From positions 558,001 through 622,000 of the forward strand of contig CAVRYY010000003.1 in NCBI GenBank assembly GCA_963725655.1: a DNA stretch of 64,000 nucleotides. The letters are read 5' to 3'. A program made the position numbers and the translations under genes. Under the pieces are notes generated by a model. The model did no database searches. It saw nothing but the letters and a program-made list of their open reading frames with translations, and was not told where the DNA came from. The stretch comes from CAVRXT01 sp963725655. Lineage in GTDB: Bacteria > Acidobacteriota > Terriglobia > Acidiferrales > UBA7541. Below, piece after piece: positions 26,832-35,697 of the stretch; the first letter of the stretch is position 1; each line of letters starts with the position of its first letter.

Positions 26832-27170
26832 ATGACAAAAGTCGAAGCAGTGATCCAAACCTCCAAACTCGACTCGGTGAAAGACGCCCTGCACGAGATC
26901 GGCGTCGAAGGCATGACCGTGCTCGAAGCCCGCGGCCACGGCCGCCAAAAAGGCCACACCGAATTCTATCGAGGCCGCGAATACACCGTCGACCTCATAC
27001 CCAAGATCAAACTCGAGATGGTTTTGCCCGACGACCGCGTCGAAGCCGCCGTCCAGGCCATCGTTTCCGCCGCTCGCACCGGCAAAATCGGCGACGGAAA
27101 AATCTTCCTGACCAAAGTGGACGACGCCATTCGCATTCGCAACGACGAGCGCGGCGAAATCGCTTTGTAG
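26832..27170 (+). CDS. glnB: Nitrogen regulatory protein P-II
   Basis: The 112-residue protein has the P-II trimer fold and a T-loop with the uridylylation tyrosine Y51 in Y-R-G-R-E-Y51-T-V-D. The C-terminal signature G-K-I-G-D-G-K-I-F is intact. P-II binds ATP/ADP and 2-oxoglutarate and signals carbon/nitrogen status to its targets. The preserved Tyr51 and the adjacent glnD (50 bases downstream) show a uridylylation cycle. The ATG is preceded by GGAAGGGC. No amtB or glnA is next to it, so the targets are not visible here. Confidence 0.95.
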   Translation: MTKVEAVIQTSKLDSVKDALHEIGVEGMTVLEARGHGRQKGHTEFYRGREYTVDLIPKIKLEMVLPDDRVEAAVQAIVSAARTGKIGDGKIFLTKVDDAIRIRNDERGEIAL

Positions 27171-27209
27171 CTGTTGGTGCTCGTGTAACGTCCGTGCCCG
27201 TGCTGACGG

Positions 27210-27215
27210 TATAAT
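27210..27215 (+). promoter_or_regulatory. -10 box immediately upstream of glnD
   Basis: A perfect TATAAT ends only 5 bases before the ATG of glnD. A transcript starting 6-7 bases downstream would begin at or next to the start codon, giving a leaderless mRNA. No good -35 box is seen at standard spacing and there is no ribosome-binding site before the ATG, which fits a leaderless start but leaves the promoter unproven. Confidence 0.4.
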
Positions 27216-27220
27216 CCCAC

Positions 27221-29818
27221 ATGGACTCTCAGGCCCCGCTGAGCCCGGATCTCCGCCAGATCTACACCTCAGAGACCGCGCGCATCCATGATGAATTCAC
27301 AGCGAGCAGTGATGGCCGCGCCGCCCTCTACGCCCGCACTGCCCTGATCGACTCCATCGCCGTTCGCCTGTGGCGCGAGCTGGTCTCCCCGGACATCGAT
27401 GGCCCCATCAATTTTGTTCTGGTAGCTCTGGGCGGCTACGGCCGCCGCTGGCTCTTCCCGTACTCCGACGTCGATCTTCTCTTCCTCCACAATGGCAAGG
27501 AGGCCGATGAAGAAAAGCTGAAGCCCGCCATCCAGCGTTTCTCGCAGGAATTTTGGGACCTGCGCCTCAAACTTAGTCCGGCCACCCGCAGCCTTTCGGA
27601 ATGCGATCGCTTCGAGCCCCACAACGTCGAATTCGCCATCTCCCTGCTCGATTGCCGCCGCGTCTGCGGCGACGCCAAGCTTTTCGCTCGCCTGCACGAC
27701 AATCTGATCCCCAAGCTAGTGGCCCGCGAGTCGCAGCACATCGTCAAGAATCTGGTCGACCTCACCCGCGTCCGCCATGCCAAATTCGGCGACACCGTAT
27801 TTCACCTCGAGCCCAACGTCAAAGACGGTCCCGGCGGCTTGCGCGATTACAACGTGGCCGGCTGGCTCTCCCTGCTCGCGGTGATCGATAAACTTCGCGC
27901 CTGGCCGGACCGCAATGCTTTGCTCCCGGTCGCCGCTCGCCATCGGATGGACGCCGCCCTCGATTTTCTAATGTCGGTTCGCTGCTTCCTGCATCTCCGC
28001 CACCAACGCGACGACAACACCCTCACCTGGTTGGCCCAGGAAGACGCCGCCGTCCGCAAAATCGGCGCGCCCGACGGCGAAATCGAAACCGTGGAAGACT
28101 GGATGCGTATTTACTTCGGCCACGCCCGCCTGATTCATCGCGTGTGCGTCCAGCTCCTCGAGGAAATTCCCACCAGTTGGCCGTCGCTTGCTCGCCAGTT
28201 TGATAATATTCGCGCGCGCCTTTCCAACGCTGAATTTTCAGCCGCTGATGGGTTGCTCTCGCTGCGCCAGCCCACCGGTATTCGCGATCCCGAAATGCTG
28301 CTTCGCGCCTTTCTCTTTCTCGCCCAGCACGGACTGAAATTCAGCACCGCCACCGAATACCACATCGAGCAGGCCCTGCCTTCGGTGGCCGCGCTGCCTC
28401 CGCGCGGAGCTGAAGTGTGGCGCTTCCTGCAGGTGATGTTCCTCGAACCTTACGCCGCTGACGCGCTGCGCGCCATGCAGGCCCTTCGCGTACTCAACTT
28501 ATTTCTCCCCGAGCTTCGCGGCATCGAGGCGCTGGTCGTCCGCGATTATTCCCACCGCTTCACCGTTGACGAGCACACCTTCACCGCCATCGAGAATCTT
28601 CACTTGCTCAATCAATCTCCCTCGAAATGGGATCAGCGCTACGCCGCGCTGCTCGATGAGCTCGAACGGCCCGAGCTTTTGTATCTCGCCATTCTCTTGC
28701 ATGACACCGGCAAGGGCGCCCGCACGCAGGACCACGTTGCCGCCAGCATCGCCATCGCCGAAGAATGCTTGGCCCGCCTCGACCTCGATCCTCCCGACCG
28801 CGAAACCGTCCTGTTCCTCATCCGCCGCCATCTGGAGATGTCCGCGGTGCTCCGCCGCGATATTTTCGAGCCCGAAACCATCCGTGCGTTCGCCGAGAAA
28901 GTGGAAACGCAAGAGCGCCTGAAAATGCTTTGCTTGCTCACCCACGCGGACGTCAAGGCCGTGAACCCCGAAGCGCTCACTCCATGGAAGGCCGAGAATA
29001 TCTGGCAGATCTACATCGCTACCGCGAATTATCTCAACCGCACCGCCGACGAGCGCGTCCACGTCGAAGCAGGCGGCGAAAATCTGGCGCAGCTCCGCAA
29101 CCTCGCGCCCCGCGCCGGAATGAAGCTCAAGGGATTCCTGGAGGGCCTGCCACTCCGCTATCTGCGTACCCATTCCCCGGAGGAAGTGCTCGCCCACGTC
29201 GCCATGGTCGACACCCTGAAGCACGATCCGGTGCAGCTCAATCTGCGTCGCGGACGAAATTGGTACGAACTTACGGTGGTTACCCCGGACCGTCCCTTGC
29301 TCTTTGCCACCGTGGCCGGAGCGCTCGCCGCCTGGGGTATGAACATCGTCAAGGCCGGGGCTTTCTCCAACCAGGCTGGAACCGTGGTCGACACCTTTTA
29401 TTTCACCGATCGCTTTCGCACCCTCGAGCTCAACCTCCCGGAATGGGAGCGCTTCAAGCGCAGCGTCAGCGAAGTCCTGACCGGAAAGGCCAATCTCGAT
29501 CGCATGCTGGCCGAGCGCGTCCGCGCCGAGAAAAAGACCCCGGCTAAAGTCCGCGTGGACACCAAAATCACGTTCGACGATACCTGCTCTCCCCACAGCA
29601 CCCTGATCGAGGTCATCGCCCAGGATCGCCCCGGCCTCCTCCACCGCATCGCCTCCCGCTTCGCCAGCGCTTCCTGCAACATAGAAATCGCCCTGATCGA
29701 TACCGAAGGCCAAATGGCTATCGACGTCTTCTACCTCACCTCCGCAGGGGCCAAGCTAACCCCCGACCGCCAATCCCGCCTCAGCCAGATCCTCCTGGAA
29801 GATTTGAGCAAAGACTGA
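27221..29818 (+). CDS. glnD: Bifunctional uridylyltransferase/uridylyl-removing enzyme GlnD
   Basis: The 865-residue protein has the nucleotidyltransferase motif G-G-Y-G-R-R-W-L-F-P-Y-S-D-V-D-L-L at about residues 71-87, an HD domain with L-H-D-T-G-K-G near residue 493, and two C-terminal ACT domains (V-V-T-P-D-R-P and V-I-A-Q-D-R-P-G). It uridylylates P-II when glutamine is low and deuridylylates it when glutamine is high; the ACT domains sense glutamine. It follows glnB after 50 bases and is the expected modifier of its Tyr51. Confidence 0.95.
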   Translation: MDSQAPLSPDLRQIYTSETARIHDEFTASSDGRAALYARTALIDSIAVRLWRELVSPDIDGPINFVLVALGGYGRRWLFPYSDVDLLFLHNGKEADEEKLKPAIQRFSQEFWDLRLKLSPATRSLSECDRFEPHNVEFAISLLDCRRVCGDAKLFARLHDNLIPKLVARESQHIVKNLVDLTRVRHAKFGDTVFHLEPNVKDGPGGLRDYNVAGWLSLLAVIDKLRAWPDRNALLPVAARHRMDAALDFLMSVRCFLHLRHQRDDNTLTWLAQEDAAVRKIGAPDGEIETVEDWMRIYFGHARLIHRVCVQLLEEIPTSWPSLARQFDNIRARLSNAEFSAADGLLSLRQPTGIRDPEMLLRAFLFLAQHGLKFSTATEYHIEQALPSVAALPPRGAEVWRFLQVMFLEPYAADALRAMQALRVLNLFLPELRGIEALVVRDYSHRFTVDEHTFTAIENLHLLNQSPSKWDQRYAALLDELERPELLYLAILLHDTGKGARTQDHVAASIAIAEECLARLDLDPPDRETVLFLIRRHLEMSAVLRRDIFEPETIRAFAEKVETQERLKMLCLLTHADVKAVNPEALTPWKAENIWQIYIATANYLNRTADERVHVEAGGENLAQLRNLAPRAGMKLKGFLEGLPLRYLRTHSPEEVLAHVAMVDTLKHDPVQLNLRRGRNWYELTVVTPDRPLLFATVAGALAAWGMNIVKAGAFSNQAGTVVDTFYFTDRFRTLELNLPEWERFKRSVSEVLTGKANLDRMLAERVRAEKKTPAKVRVDTKITFDDTCSPHSTLIEVIAQDRPGLLHRIASRFASASCNIEIALIDTEGQMAIDVFYLTSAGAKLTPDRQSRLSQILLEDLSKD

Positions 29819-30543
29819 GCCGGGGAATGCTGTGCCGGGCCCACAGAACTGATCCCTTCTACCCGTTTCCCAGGCGTGCTAGCCTCGGGCCGAGATGACT
29901 CTATCCATACCCGCGAGCGAGCACTGATGGAGCGCGAAAAAGAAGGGAAAATCTAAATCGCCGCACCGCCAGCATACCCCTTCGCATCTTGCTGAAAACA
30001 AGGCGCAGAAAATCGCCGAATCCAGGCAGATTGCATTTATTCCGTTAGAAAAAGCGTACGCCTATGAGCGGGGAATTATGCGGTGTGGGGCAGAACGAGA
30101 GTAGGCGCTCGCAGTTCTGCGAACGAACTCGTTGCGTATGATTCCTGCGGAACTAGGTCTTTCGCCGGGAAGCTTACTTCCTACCGCGAGTCAGTCTCCG
30201 CGTCACTACAGGAGTGGCCATCAAAATCGACACTCCTAACGCCATAATAAATAGGGCCAATATTTTCTGCAACATGCCGAAGTCTCCTCGCCTACGAGAT
30301 AAGAAGTTTTGCCACATGAGCCCATCAGGCACAGTGCATTTGAGCCGCCACGGCGAGCCGCCGAACGCGAGGCAAGTGCGAGGCGAAAACGCTGAAGCGA
30401 TGGTACTTAGAAAAATGACGGAAATCTCAACCTGCGAAAGTTAGGAAAGGTTTGCCCCGCGGAGGAACATCTGTTCTCAATGTGTGACGGCCACTGCCCA
30501 GCTGTGCCTGCCGTGGCCGGCTTTGGAGTGTGGGAGTTGGCTC
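29819..30543. other. Gene-poor interval
   Basis: Apart from the small membrane-protein frame at 30174-30275, nothing convincing is seen between glnD and the DUF1634 gene. Base composition is lower in GC than the flanking genes. No repeat, RNA gene or terminator with a T-tract was recognised. Confidence 0.4.
30174..30275 (-). CDS. Predicted 33-residue single-span membrane protein
   Basis: The frame starts at ATG 30275 with GAGGAG about 9 bases upstream and stops at TAA 30174-30176. It encodes one hydrophobic helix (about residues 4-24) followed by a strongly basic tail (R-R-L-T-R-G-R-K). A good ribosome-binding site plus the positive-inside pattern supports a real small protein. No family is recognised. 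Confidence 0.5.
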   Translation of the reverse strand: MLQKILALFIMALGVSILMATPVVTRRLTRGRK

Positions 30544-30915
30544 CTAGCGCCCCGTGAGGCTGAAGCACAGTAACCCAAGCACGATCAGTGTGATGACCAC
30601 ATACGTCCAATCCCGCTGCATCCCGAATGCGATTACCGAGAACACTACTCGCGCCACCGGCGTGGCGATTAACATCAATAACCCAAACTGGATAAGTCCT
30701 TGCGAATGCAACGCCAAAGCCTCTGACACGATGCCCGGAACATGGGTCAACTCCCTGGGCTCACCGGCGAATACGTGATAGCCCGGCGCCTGGTGCCCGT
30801 GGCGTACCAGATATACTCCTCCGCTCACCAGAACCACGATAGCAGCGGCCGAGACGCCGATCCGCAGCAGGTTCCCCATGAAGTTCTCAACATGCTGATC
30901 TGTCCAACCAGCCAT
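30544..30915 (-). CDS. DUF1634 membrane protein, partner of TauE/SafE exporter
   Basis: A 123-residue protein with three predicted membrane helices: near residues 15-37, 65-90 and 98-119. The first is followed by Y-L-V-R-H-G. DUF1634 proteins are usually encoded beside TauE/SafE permeases, as here: the ATG at 30915 follows the exporter stop by 2 bases, with GGGAGGA upstream inside the exporter gene. The frame is open farther upstream, but those residues overlap the exporter in another frame and are not real. It probably serves as an accessory subunit. Confidence 0.85.
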   Translation of the reverse strand: MAGWTDQHVENFMGNLLRIGVSAAAIVVLVSGGVYLVRHGHQAPGYHVFAGEPRELTHVPGIVSEALALHSQGLIQFGLLMLIATPVARVVFSVIAFGMQRDWTYVVITLIVLGLLCFSLTGR

Positions 30916-30917
30916 CT

Positions 30918-31754
30918 TCAGATCCTCCCTTTCAGCCCGCTGAAGATCATCTCCACCCCCAGCAGCGCGATCACGATGCTGAAGATCAATCGCAGCGTGC
31001 GCACCTGAGTTCGGGCCAGAACGTGCGCCCCAGCCAGCGATCCGGCCAGCACGCCGAGCATCACCGGCATCGCCAGCGCCGGATCGATGTATCCGCGGCT
31101 CAAGTAAATACCGGCGCTGGCCGCCGCAGTCACTCCGATCATGAAGTTGCTGGTGGTGGTGGATACTTTGAACGGCAGCTTCATCGCCTTGTCCATGGCC
31201 AGCACTTTCACCGCTCCCGATCCAATTCCCAACATCCCGGAAAGCATTCCCGCCAGATACATCAACCCAAACCCTAGCGGCACACCCTGCACCTGGTAAT
31301 GCTGCAATCCGTTGGCGGCTGGGTAGGCGCCGTCGAGCCGCAAAAGTTTCGCAAAGCGATCCGTTTGCTGCATCGCCGGCGCATGATCTTCCTGCCGCCA
31401 CGAAAGATAAGCCGAGTACATCAGCACCACGCCGAAAATCACCGCGATCACCCGCAGCGGCAGGTGCAACGCGATTGCCGCGCCGGTAAGCGCGCCCGCG
31501 GTGGTGGCAATTTCCAAAAACATTCCGACGCGAATATTCGAATAGCCTTCCTTAACGTAAGCCGCGGCCGCTCCCGAAGAAGTAGCAATCACCGAAATCA
31601 ACGACGCGCCAATGGCGTAGCGAATGTCGATGCCAAACGCCAGCGTCAGCATCGGCACAATCACCACGCCGCCGCCCAGACCGGTGAGAGCGCCGAGAAA
31701 TCCAGCCAGCAGCGACCCCGCAGCAATGATCAGCGAAAGCTCAATCGTATTCAT
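30918..31754 (-). CDS. TauE/SafE family anion exporter
   Basis: A 278-residue membrane protein with about eight hydrophobic helices in two repeats, each starting with a glycine-rich G-x-x-G-x-G-G-G type motif (G-A-L-T-G-L-G-G-G-V-V; G-M-L-G-I-G-S-G-A-V). This is the TauE/SafE (DUF81) family that exports sulfite, sulfoacetate or related organosulfur anions. Together with the DUF1634 gene it forms a two-gene operon. Substrate specificity cannot be read from sequence. Confidence 0.9.
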   Translation of the reverse strand: MNTIELSLIIAAGSLLAGFLGALTGLGGGVVIVPMLTLAFGIDIRYAIGASLISVIATSSGAAAAYVKEGYSNIRVGMFLEIATTAGALTGAAIALHLPLRVIAVIFGVVLMYSAYLSWRQEDHAPAMQQTDRFAKLLRLDGAYPAANGLQHYQVQGVPLGFGLMYLAGMLSGMLGIGSGAVKVLAMDKAMKLPFKVSTTTSNFMIGVTAAASAGIYLSRGYIDPALAMPVMLGVLAGSLAGAHVLARTQVRTLRLIFSIVIALLGVEMIFSGLKGRI

Positions 31755-32016
31755 TCAGCAGTCCCAGATTCAAAGGCACAACAATTCCGGCGACAAAGTA
31801 GCTGCCACACTGTAGCTAAGCTAGCACGTCGAACGAGCAAGCAAAGAAAAACCGGCGCAAAGAAGTTGGTGTTCAGTTTCTGAGGCAATTCTCCGGAAAT
31901 TGCCGGACGTCCGCGTCCCGGCCGGGATAGAGTTGAACCGCCCGCGCGAGCGGTGATAGCCTCAACCGAAACTGTTCCCGAGTCCGCGCACAAAAGGGCG
32001 CGCCCTGTTTCCTAAC

Positions 32017-35007
32017 GTGCCACAGCCGCAACCATCACCGGAGCCCGCCGGCAGCGTCGAATCGCAAACCATTTCTATCATTCGCAAACTGCTGCTCGAG
32101 TTGGGCAGCACGTCTGCGCTGCAAGAACTCGAACGCAACCGATCGGGCGCGCACTTGGAACGCGAGCTGGGCTTAGGCAGCCTGGAACGCGTAGAACTGA
32201 TGGTCCGTCTCGACGCTGCGTTTTCCGTGCGGCTGCCGGATGCGGTGGTGGGTGAGTCAGAGACGGTGCGCGAATTGGTCGCCGCGGTTCTAGATGCTCA
32301 GTCCGCGCCGCGGCCCGCGCCGATGTCCGGCCCAGCTACCGTGGGAGCCTACGAGTCGCAAACGCGAGCCGCCGCAACTACGGCTTCGCCCGCCTTCATC
32401 GCGGCCGGCGTTCCGCTCCGCTCGTCATTCGATCCCACAACCGCGGAGACGCTCATCGAGATTCTTTGCGAACGGGCCCGCTCCGAGCCCGATCGTGTTC
32501 ACATCCATCTTTACGAAGAAGAAAATGTTCGCCCCATCACCTACGGCGAACTCTTCGCGCGCGCCTCGAGCGTGGCCGCGTCGCTGCGCCGCCGCGGCCT
32601 GGAACCCGGCCGTTCGGTGGCCATGATGCTGCCCACTTCGGCCGAGTTCTTTTTCGTTTTCGCCGGAATTCTACTGGCTGGCGGAGTTCCGGTGCCGATT
32701 TATCCGCCGGTGCGTTCCGACCGCATTGCGGAGTACGCCGCTCGCCAGGCTGGCATCCTGCGCAACGCCGAATCGCAATTTCTGGTTACCTTTCGCGAAG
32801 CTCACTCTATCGCCCTGCTGATGGAGCCGCAGGTTCCCTCGCTGCGGGAAGTGGTTCCCGCTGCGAAATTGGTTGATGCGCACGGTCCCCACCTGCCGCC
32901 GGAATCCGAGCGCCGCCCTGCGGCAACCTTTGCCAAACGCTCCTCCTGCGACGTCGCCTTCCTGCAATACACCTCAGGATCCACCGGCGATCCCAAAGGC
33001 GTGGTGCTCACCCACGCGAATTTGCTGGCGAATATCCGCGCCATCGTTGCCGGCGTGCAACTCACCACCGCTGACGTCGCGGTAAGTTGGCTGCCGCTGT
33101 ATCACGATATGGGGCTGATCGGAGCGTGGTTTACCCCGCTGTACGTTGGAATTCCGCTGGTGGTGATGTCGCCGCTGGCGTTTCTCAGCCGCCCGGAACG
33201 CTGGCTGTGGGCGGTGTCGCGCCATCGCGGCACGCTTACACCCGCGCCCAATTTTGCGTACGAGCTTTGTGTGAAGCGAATCGCCGATGCCGATATCGCC
33301 GGGCTCGATCTTAGTTCCTTGCGCGCCATGCTCAACGGCGCCGAACCGGTGCGCCCGGAAACGCTGGAACGATTTGCGGCGCGCTTCGCCCCGTATGGGC
33401 TGCGCCGCGAGATGCTGATGCCGGTGTACGGTCTGGCCGAAAATTCACTGGCGATTTCCGCGCCACGGCTCGGTTCGGGATACAAGATCGATCGCATCGA
33501 TCGTGCAATATTCGAAAGCGAGGGACGAGCGGTGCCGGTCGCCAGCGCGCTGGCCGCGCTCGAGTTTGTTTCCGCGGGCTCGCCCCTTTCGGGCGTCGAA
33601 GTGCGCATCGTGGACCCACACGGCGGCGCGCTGCCCGAACGCGTCGAAGGCCGGTTGTGGTTTCGCAGCCCATCGGCGACCAGTGGTTATTACAAGAATC
33701 CCCAAGCCACCGCAGCGTTGATGCGCGCGGATTCGTTTCTCGATTCGGGGGATCGCGCCTATCTGGCCGACTCCGAAATCTACGTCACTGGCCGCGCCAA
33801 GGACGTAATCATCAAAGGCGGGCGCAATATCTATCCGCACGAGGTGGAAGAAATCGCCGGCCACGTTTCCGGAGTGCGCACCGGCTGCGTGGTGGCCTTT
33901 GGATTGCCGGACGCCGCCAGCGGAACCGAAAAATTGGTGGTGGCCGCTGAGGTTCGCAATGCGACCGAGTCCGCACGCATCTCGAGCGACATCACTCGCG
34001 CCGTCAGCGACGCCATCGGAGTTCCTCCCGACCGAATCGAACTCTTGCCTCCGCATTCCATACCCAAAACTTCCAGCGGCAAGTTGCGGCGCTCAGATAC
34101 GCGGCGGCTATTTATGGAAGGCAAGCTGGGCAAAAAGACCCAGCCGGTATGGATGCAGCTCGGAAAGCTGGCCGCCAGCGGCGCGCTCCCGCGGATTTCG
34201 GCCTGGTTGCGAAAGGGTGTTGCCCGCGCGGTGGAGATTGTCTGGGGCTTGTACGCGCTCGCGGTGATCGCGGCGCTATTTGTGGTGCTGTGGGTGTGCA
34301 TGCTGGTGGCGCCGTCTCCAAAAGCTGCGGCGCGCATTACCCACTTCTTCGCGAGGTGGATGCTCTGGTGGGCCGGCGTTCGAGTGGCGCTCAAGGGCGG
34401 CGATCTGCTGCGCGAAATAAATGCTTCCGGTCCGTGGGTTTTCGCGCCGAACCATTCCAGCTACCTGGATATTCTGGTAGTGATGGCGCACGTGCCAGCC
34501 GGCGCGCATTTCGTTTCTAAGAGCGAAGTGGCGAGCTGGCCGATCATCGGACCGATCCTGCTTCGCGGCGGCCATCTGGCTTTCGACCGCCAGGATCCCA
34601 AAGCTCGCGTGCAACAGGCCGAAGTGGTGGAAAACGCGTTGCGCCGCGGCGAATCCGTGGTTATCTTCCCGGAAGGCACATTCACCGAAGCTGCCGGCAT
34701 TCGCCCATTTCAGCTCGGAGCGTTTAAATCCGCGGTGACTACGGGCCGACCGGTCTGTCCAGTTGCGGTGCGCGGGGCGCGCGAAATTCTTCGCGACAAA
34801 ACCCACCTGCCGCGCTTTGGGACAGTTTCGATCGAGTTTGGCCCGCTAGTCCGACCGGAGCCACTCGCCGTTTCCAAGCAGCCGAGCACGGAAGTGGGCG
34901 CGGCGCCTGCGGCAGCGTCCGCGGAAAGCGACTGGCAGAAGATCGTCCGGCTGCGCGACGCGACCCGCGAGATCATCGCCAGCCACACAGACGAGCCCCT
35001 GCTCTAG
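32017..35007 (+). CDS. Fused acyl carrier protein / acyl-AMP ligase / acyltransferase
   Basis: The 996-residue protein has three modules. Residues about 8-85 form an acyl-carrier domain with Ser55 in G-L-G-S-L-E-R as the phosphopantetheine site. Residues about 125-700 form an AMP-binding ligase with Y-T-S-G-S-T-G-D-P-K-G (near 316) and W-L-P-L-Y-H-D-M-G-L, typical of fatty-acyl-AMP ligases. A membrane helix (about 740-762) precedes a PlsC-type acyltransferase with N-H-S-S-Y-L-D (near 812; HX4D) and F-P-E-G-T-F (near 884). The order suggests that a fatty acid is activated, loaded on the internal carrier and transferred to an acceptor at the membrane. Start is GTG. It is divergent from the TauE operon. 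Confidence 0.85.
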   Translation: MPQPQPSPEPAGSVESQTISIIRKLLLELGSTSALQELERNRSGAHLERELGLGSLERVELMVRLDAAFSVRLPDAVVGESETVRELVAAVLDAQSAPRPAPMSGPATVGAYESQTRAAATTASPAFIAAGVPLRSSFDPTTAETLIEILCERARSEPDRVHIHLYEEENVRPITYGELFARASSVAASLRRRGLEPGRSVAMMLPTSAEFFFVFAGILLAGGVPVPIYPPVRSDRIAEYAARQAGILRNAESQFLVTFREAHSIALLMEPQVPSLREVVPAAKLVDAHGPHLPPESERRPAATFAKRSSCDVAFLQYTSGSTGDPKGVVLTHANLLANIRAIVAGVQLTTADVAVSWLPLYHDMGLIGAWFTPLYVGIPLVVMSPLAFLSRPERWLWAVSRHRGTLTPAPNFAYELCVKRIADADIAGLDLSSLRAMLNGAEPVRPETLERFAARFAPYGLRREMLMPVYGLAENSLAISAPRLGSGYKIDRIDRAIFESEGRAVPVASALAALEFVSAGSPLSGVEVRIVDPHGGALPERVEGRLWFRSPSATSGYYKNPQATAALMRADSFLDSGDRAYLADSEIYVTGRAKDVIIKGGRNIYPHEVEEIAGHVSGVRTGCVVAFGLPDAASGTEKLVVAAEVRNATESARISSDITRAVSDAIGVPPDRIELLPPHSIPKTSSGKLRRSDTRRLFMEGKLGKKTQPVWMQLGKLAASGALPRISAWLRKGVARAVEIVWGLYALAVIAALFVVLWVCMLVAPSPKAAARITHFFARWMLWWAGVRVALKGGDLLREINASGPWVFAPNHSSYLDILVVMAHVPAGAHFVSKSEVASWPIIGPILLRGGHLAFDRQDPKARVQQAEVVENALRRGESVVIFPEGTFTEAAGIRPFQLGAFKSAVTTGRPVCPVAVRGAREILRDKTHLPRFGTVSIEFGPLVRPEPLAVSKQPSTEVGAAPAAASAESDWQKIVRLRDATREIIASHTDEPLL

Positions 35008-35038
35008 TAGTCTTTTTGTTCGGGACAGTTACTAGCCT

Positions 35039-35380
35039 ATGGATGGCGAAATCATGCCCACACAAAACAGAATGCGCCGCGTCTTCATTCGCACCGTTTA
35101 TTGCCTTGGCGCACTGATCCTTACGGCGGCGGTGATCTCGGCTTTGGTGGGCCACGCGATCGGCCCGGGCATTTTGCATTCTATGAATTTGAATCCCGAC
35201 CGCGCATCACGGGCCGAGGAGATGCTGGAGCGTACGACGGCCGCCCGGCAGGACTTCTCCGTGCGCGCTGCCGACGGGATCGAATTGCGCGGATGGAAGG
35301 TGCGGGCGCAGTCGCCGAATGGCGATTGGATAATTCTGTTTCACGATGTCTCGGATAATCGCGCCGGCGTCTACTCATAA
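35039..35380 (+). pseudogene. Truncated alpha/beta hydrolase (N-terminal part only)
   Basis: The frame encodes a membrane anchor (about residues 16-40) and the first strands of an alpha/beta hydrolase: D-F-S-V-R-A-A-D-G-I-E-L-R-G-W-K and G-D-W-I-I-L-F-H-D-V-S-D-N-R-A-G-V. It then stops two codons later. Complete homologues continue for about 200 residues, including the nucleophile elbow G-x-S-x-G, none of which is present before tRNA-Leu 40 bases downstream. The gene therefore lost its catalytic part. The usual H-G of the oxyanion strand is H-D here, also consistent with decay. Confidence 0.7.
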
Positions 35381-35420
35381 AGGCATCGGAACGCAAACGG
35401 AAGGCAAATCGGGGTGATTT

Positions 35421-35507
35421 TGGTGCCCGAAAGAGGACTCGAACCTCCACTCCCTTGCGAGAACCAGCTCCTGAAGCTGGCGCGTCTGCCAATTCCGCCA
35501 TTCGGGC
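35421..35507 (-). tRNA. tRNA-Leu(CAG)
   Basis: The minus strand gives an acceptor stem GCCCGAA/TTCGGGC, a D-arm with G-G-C-A-G, the anticodon stem CCAGC/GCTGG around loop TTCAGGA (anticodon CAG), a long variable arm (CTCGCAAGGGAG) typical of leucine tRNA, the T-arm GGAGG-TTCGAGT-CCTCT and an encoded ACCA end at 35424-35421. Total length 87 including CCA. It reads CUG codons. Confidence 0.96.
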
Positions 35508-35634
35508 ACTACCGGCAGCCTACAGCACGTGAAACAGCGTACTGCGGGACGAATTGCATCTCGATTCTGCCGTTCGCTGCCCGGTTTGTCAACGCAGGCA
35601 GCACGAACGCCGTGGAACCGATCGAGTAGGAGGC

Positions 35635-35656
35635 GGCTCCGGCGAAGGCCGGAGCC
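35635..35656 (-). terminator. GC-rich hairpin downstream of minus-strand gene
   Basis: A perfect 9-bp stem (GGCTCCGGC with GCCGGAGCC, four-base loop) lies about 42 bases beyond the stop of the gene at 35698-36570. No T-tract follows on the minus strand, so termination is plausible but not certain. Confidence 0.4.
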
Positions 35657-35697
35657 ACTTCCCCAAGATTACCGGTGCTTGGTCTTGCAGCGGAAAA

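Noticed and set aside
30214..30444. 76-codon plus-strand frame
   Set aside because: No ribosome-binding site or recognisable domain; it overlaps the better-supported minus-strand microprotein frame.
30544..31401. Longer version of the DUF1634 gene starting at 31401
   Set aside because: The added residues overlap the TauE gene out of frame and lack coding character; a clear ribosome-binding site precedes ATG 30915.
35521..35536. Second parS-like site beside tRNA-Leu
   Set aside because: Only the right half (CACGTGAAACA) matches; the left arm is TACAG instead of TGTTT, giving 12 of 16 and no palindrome.
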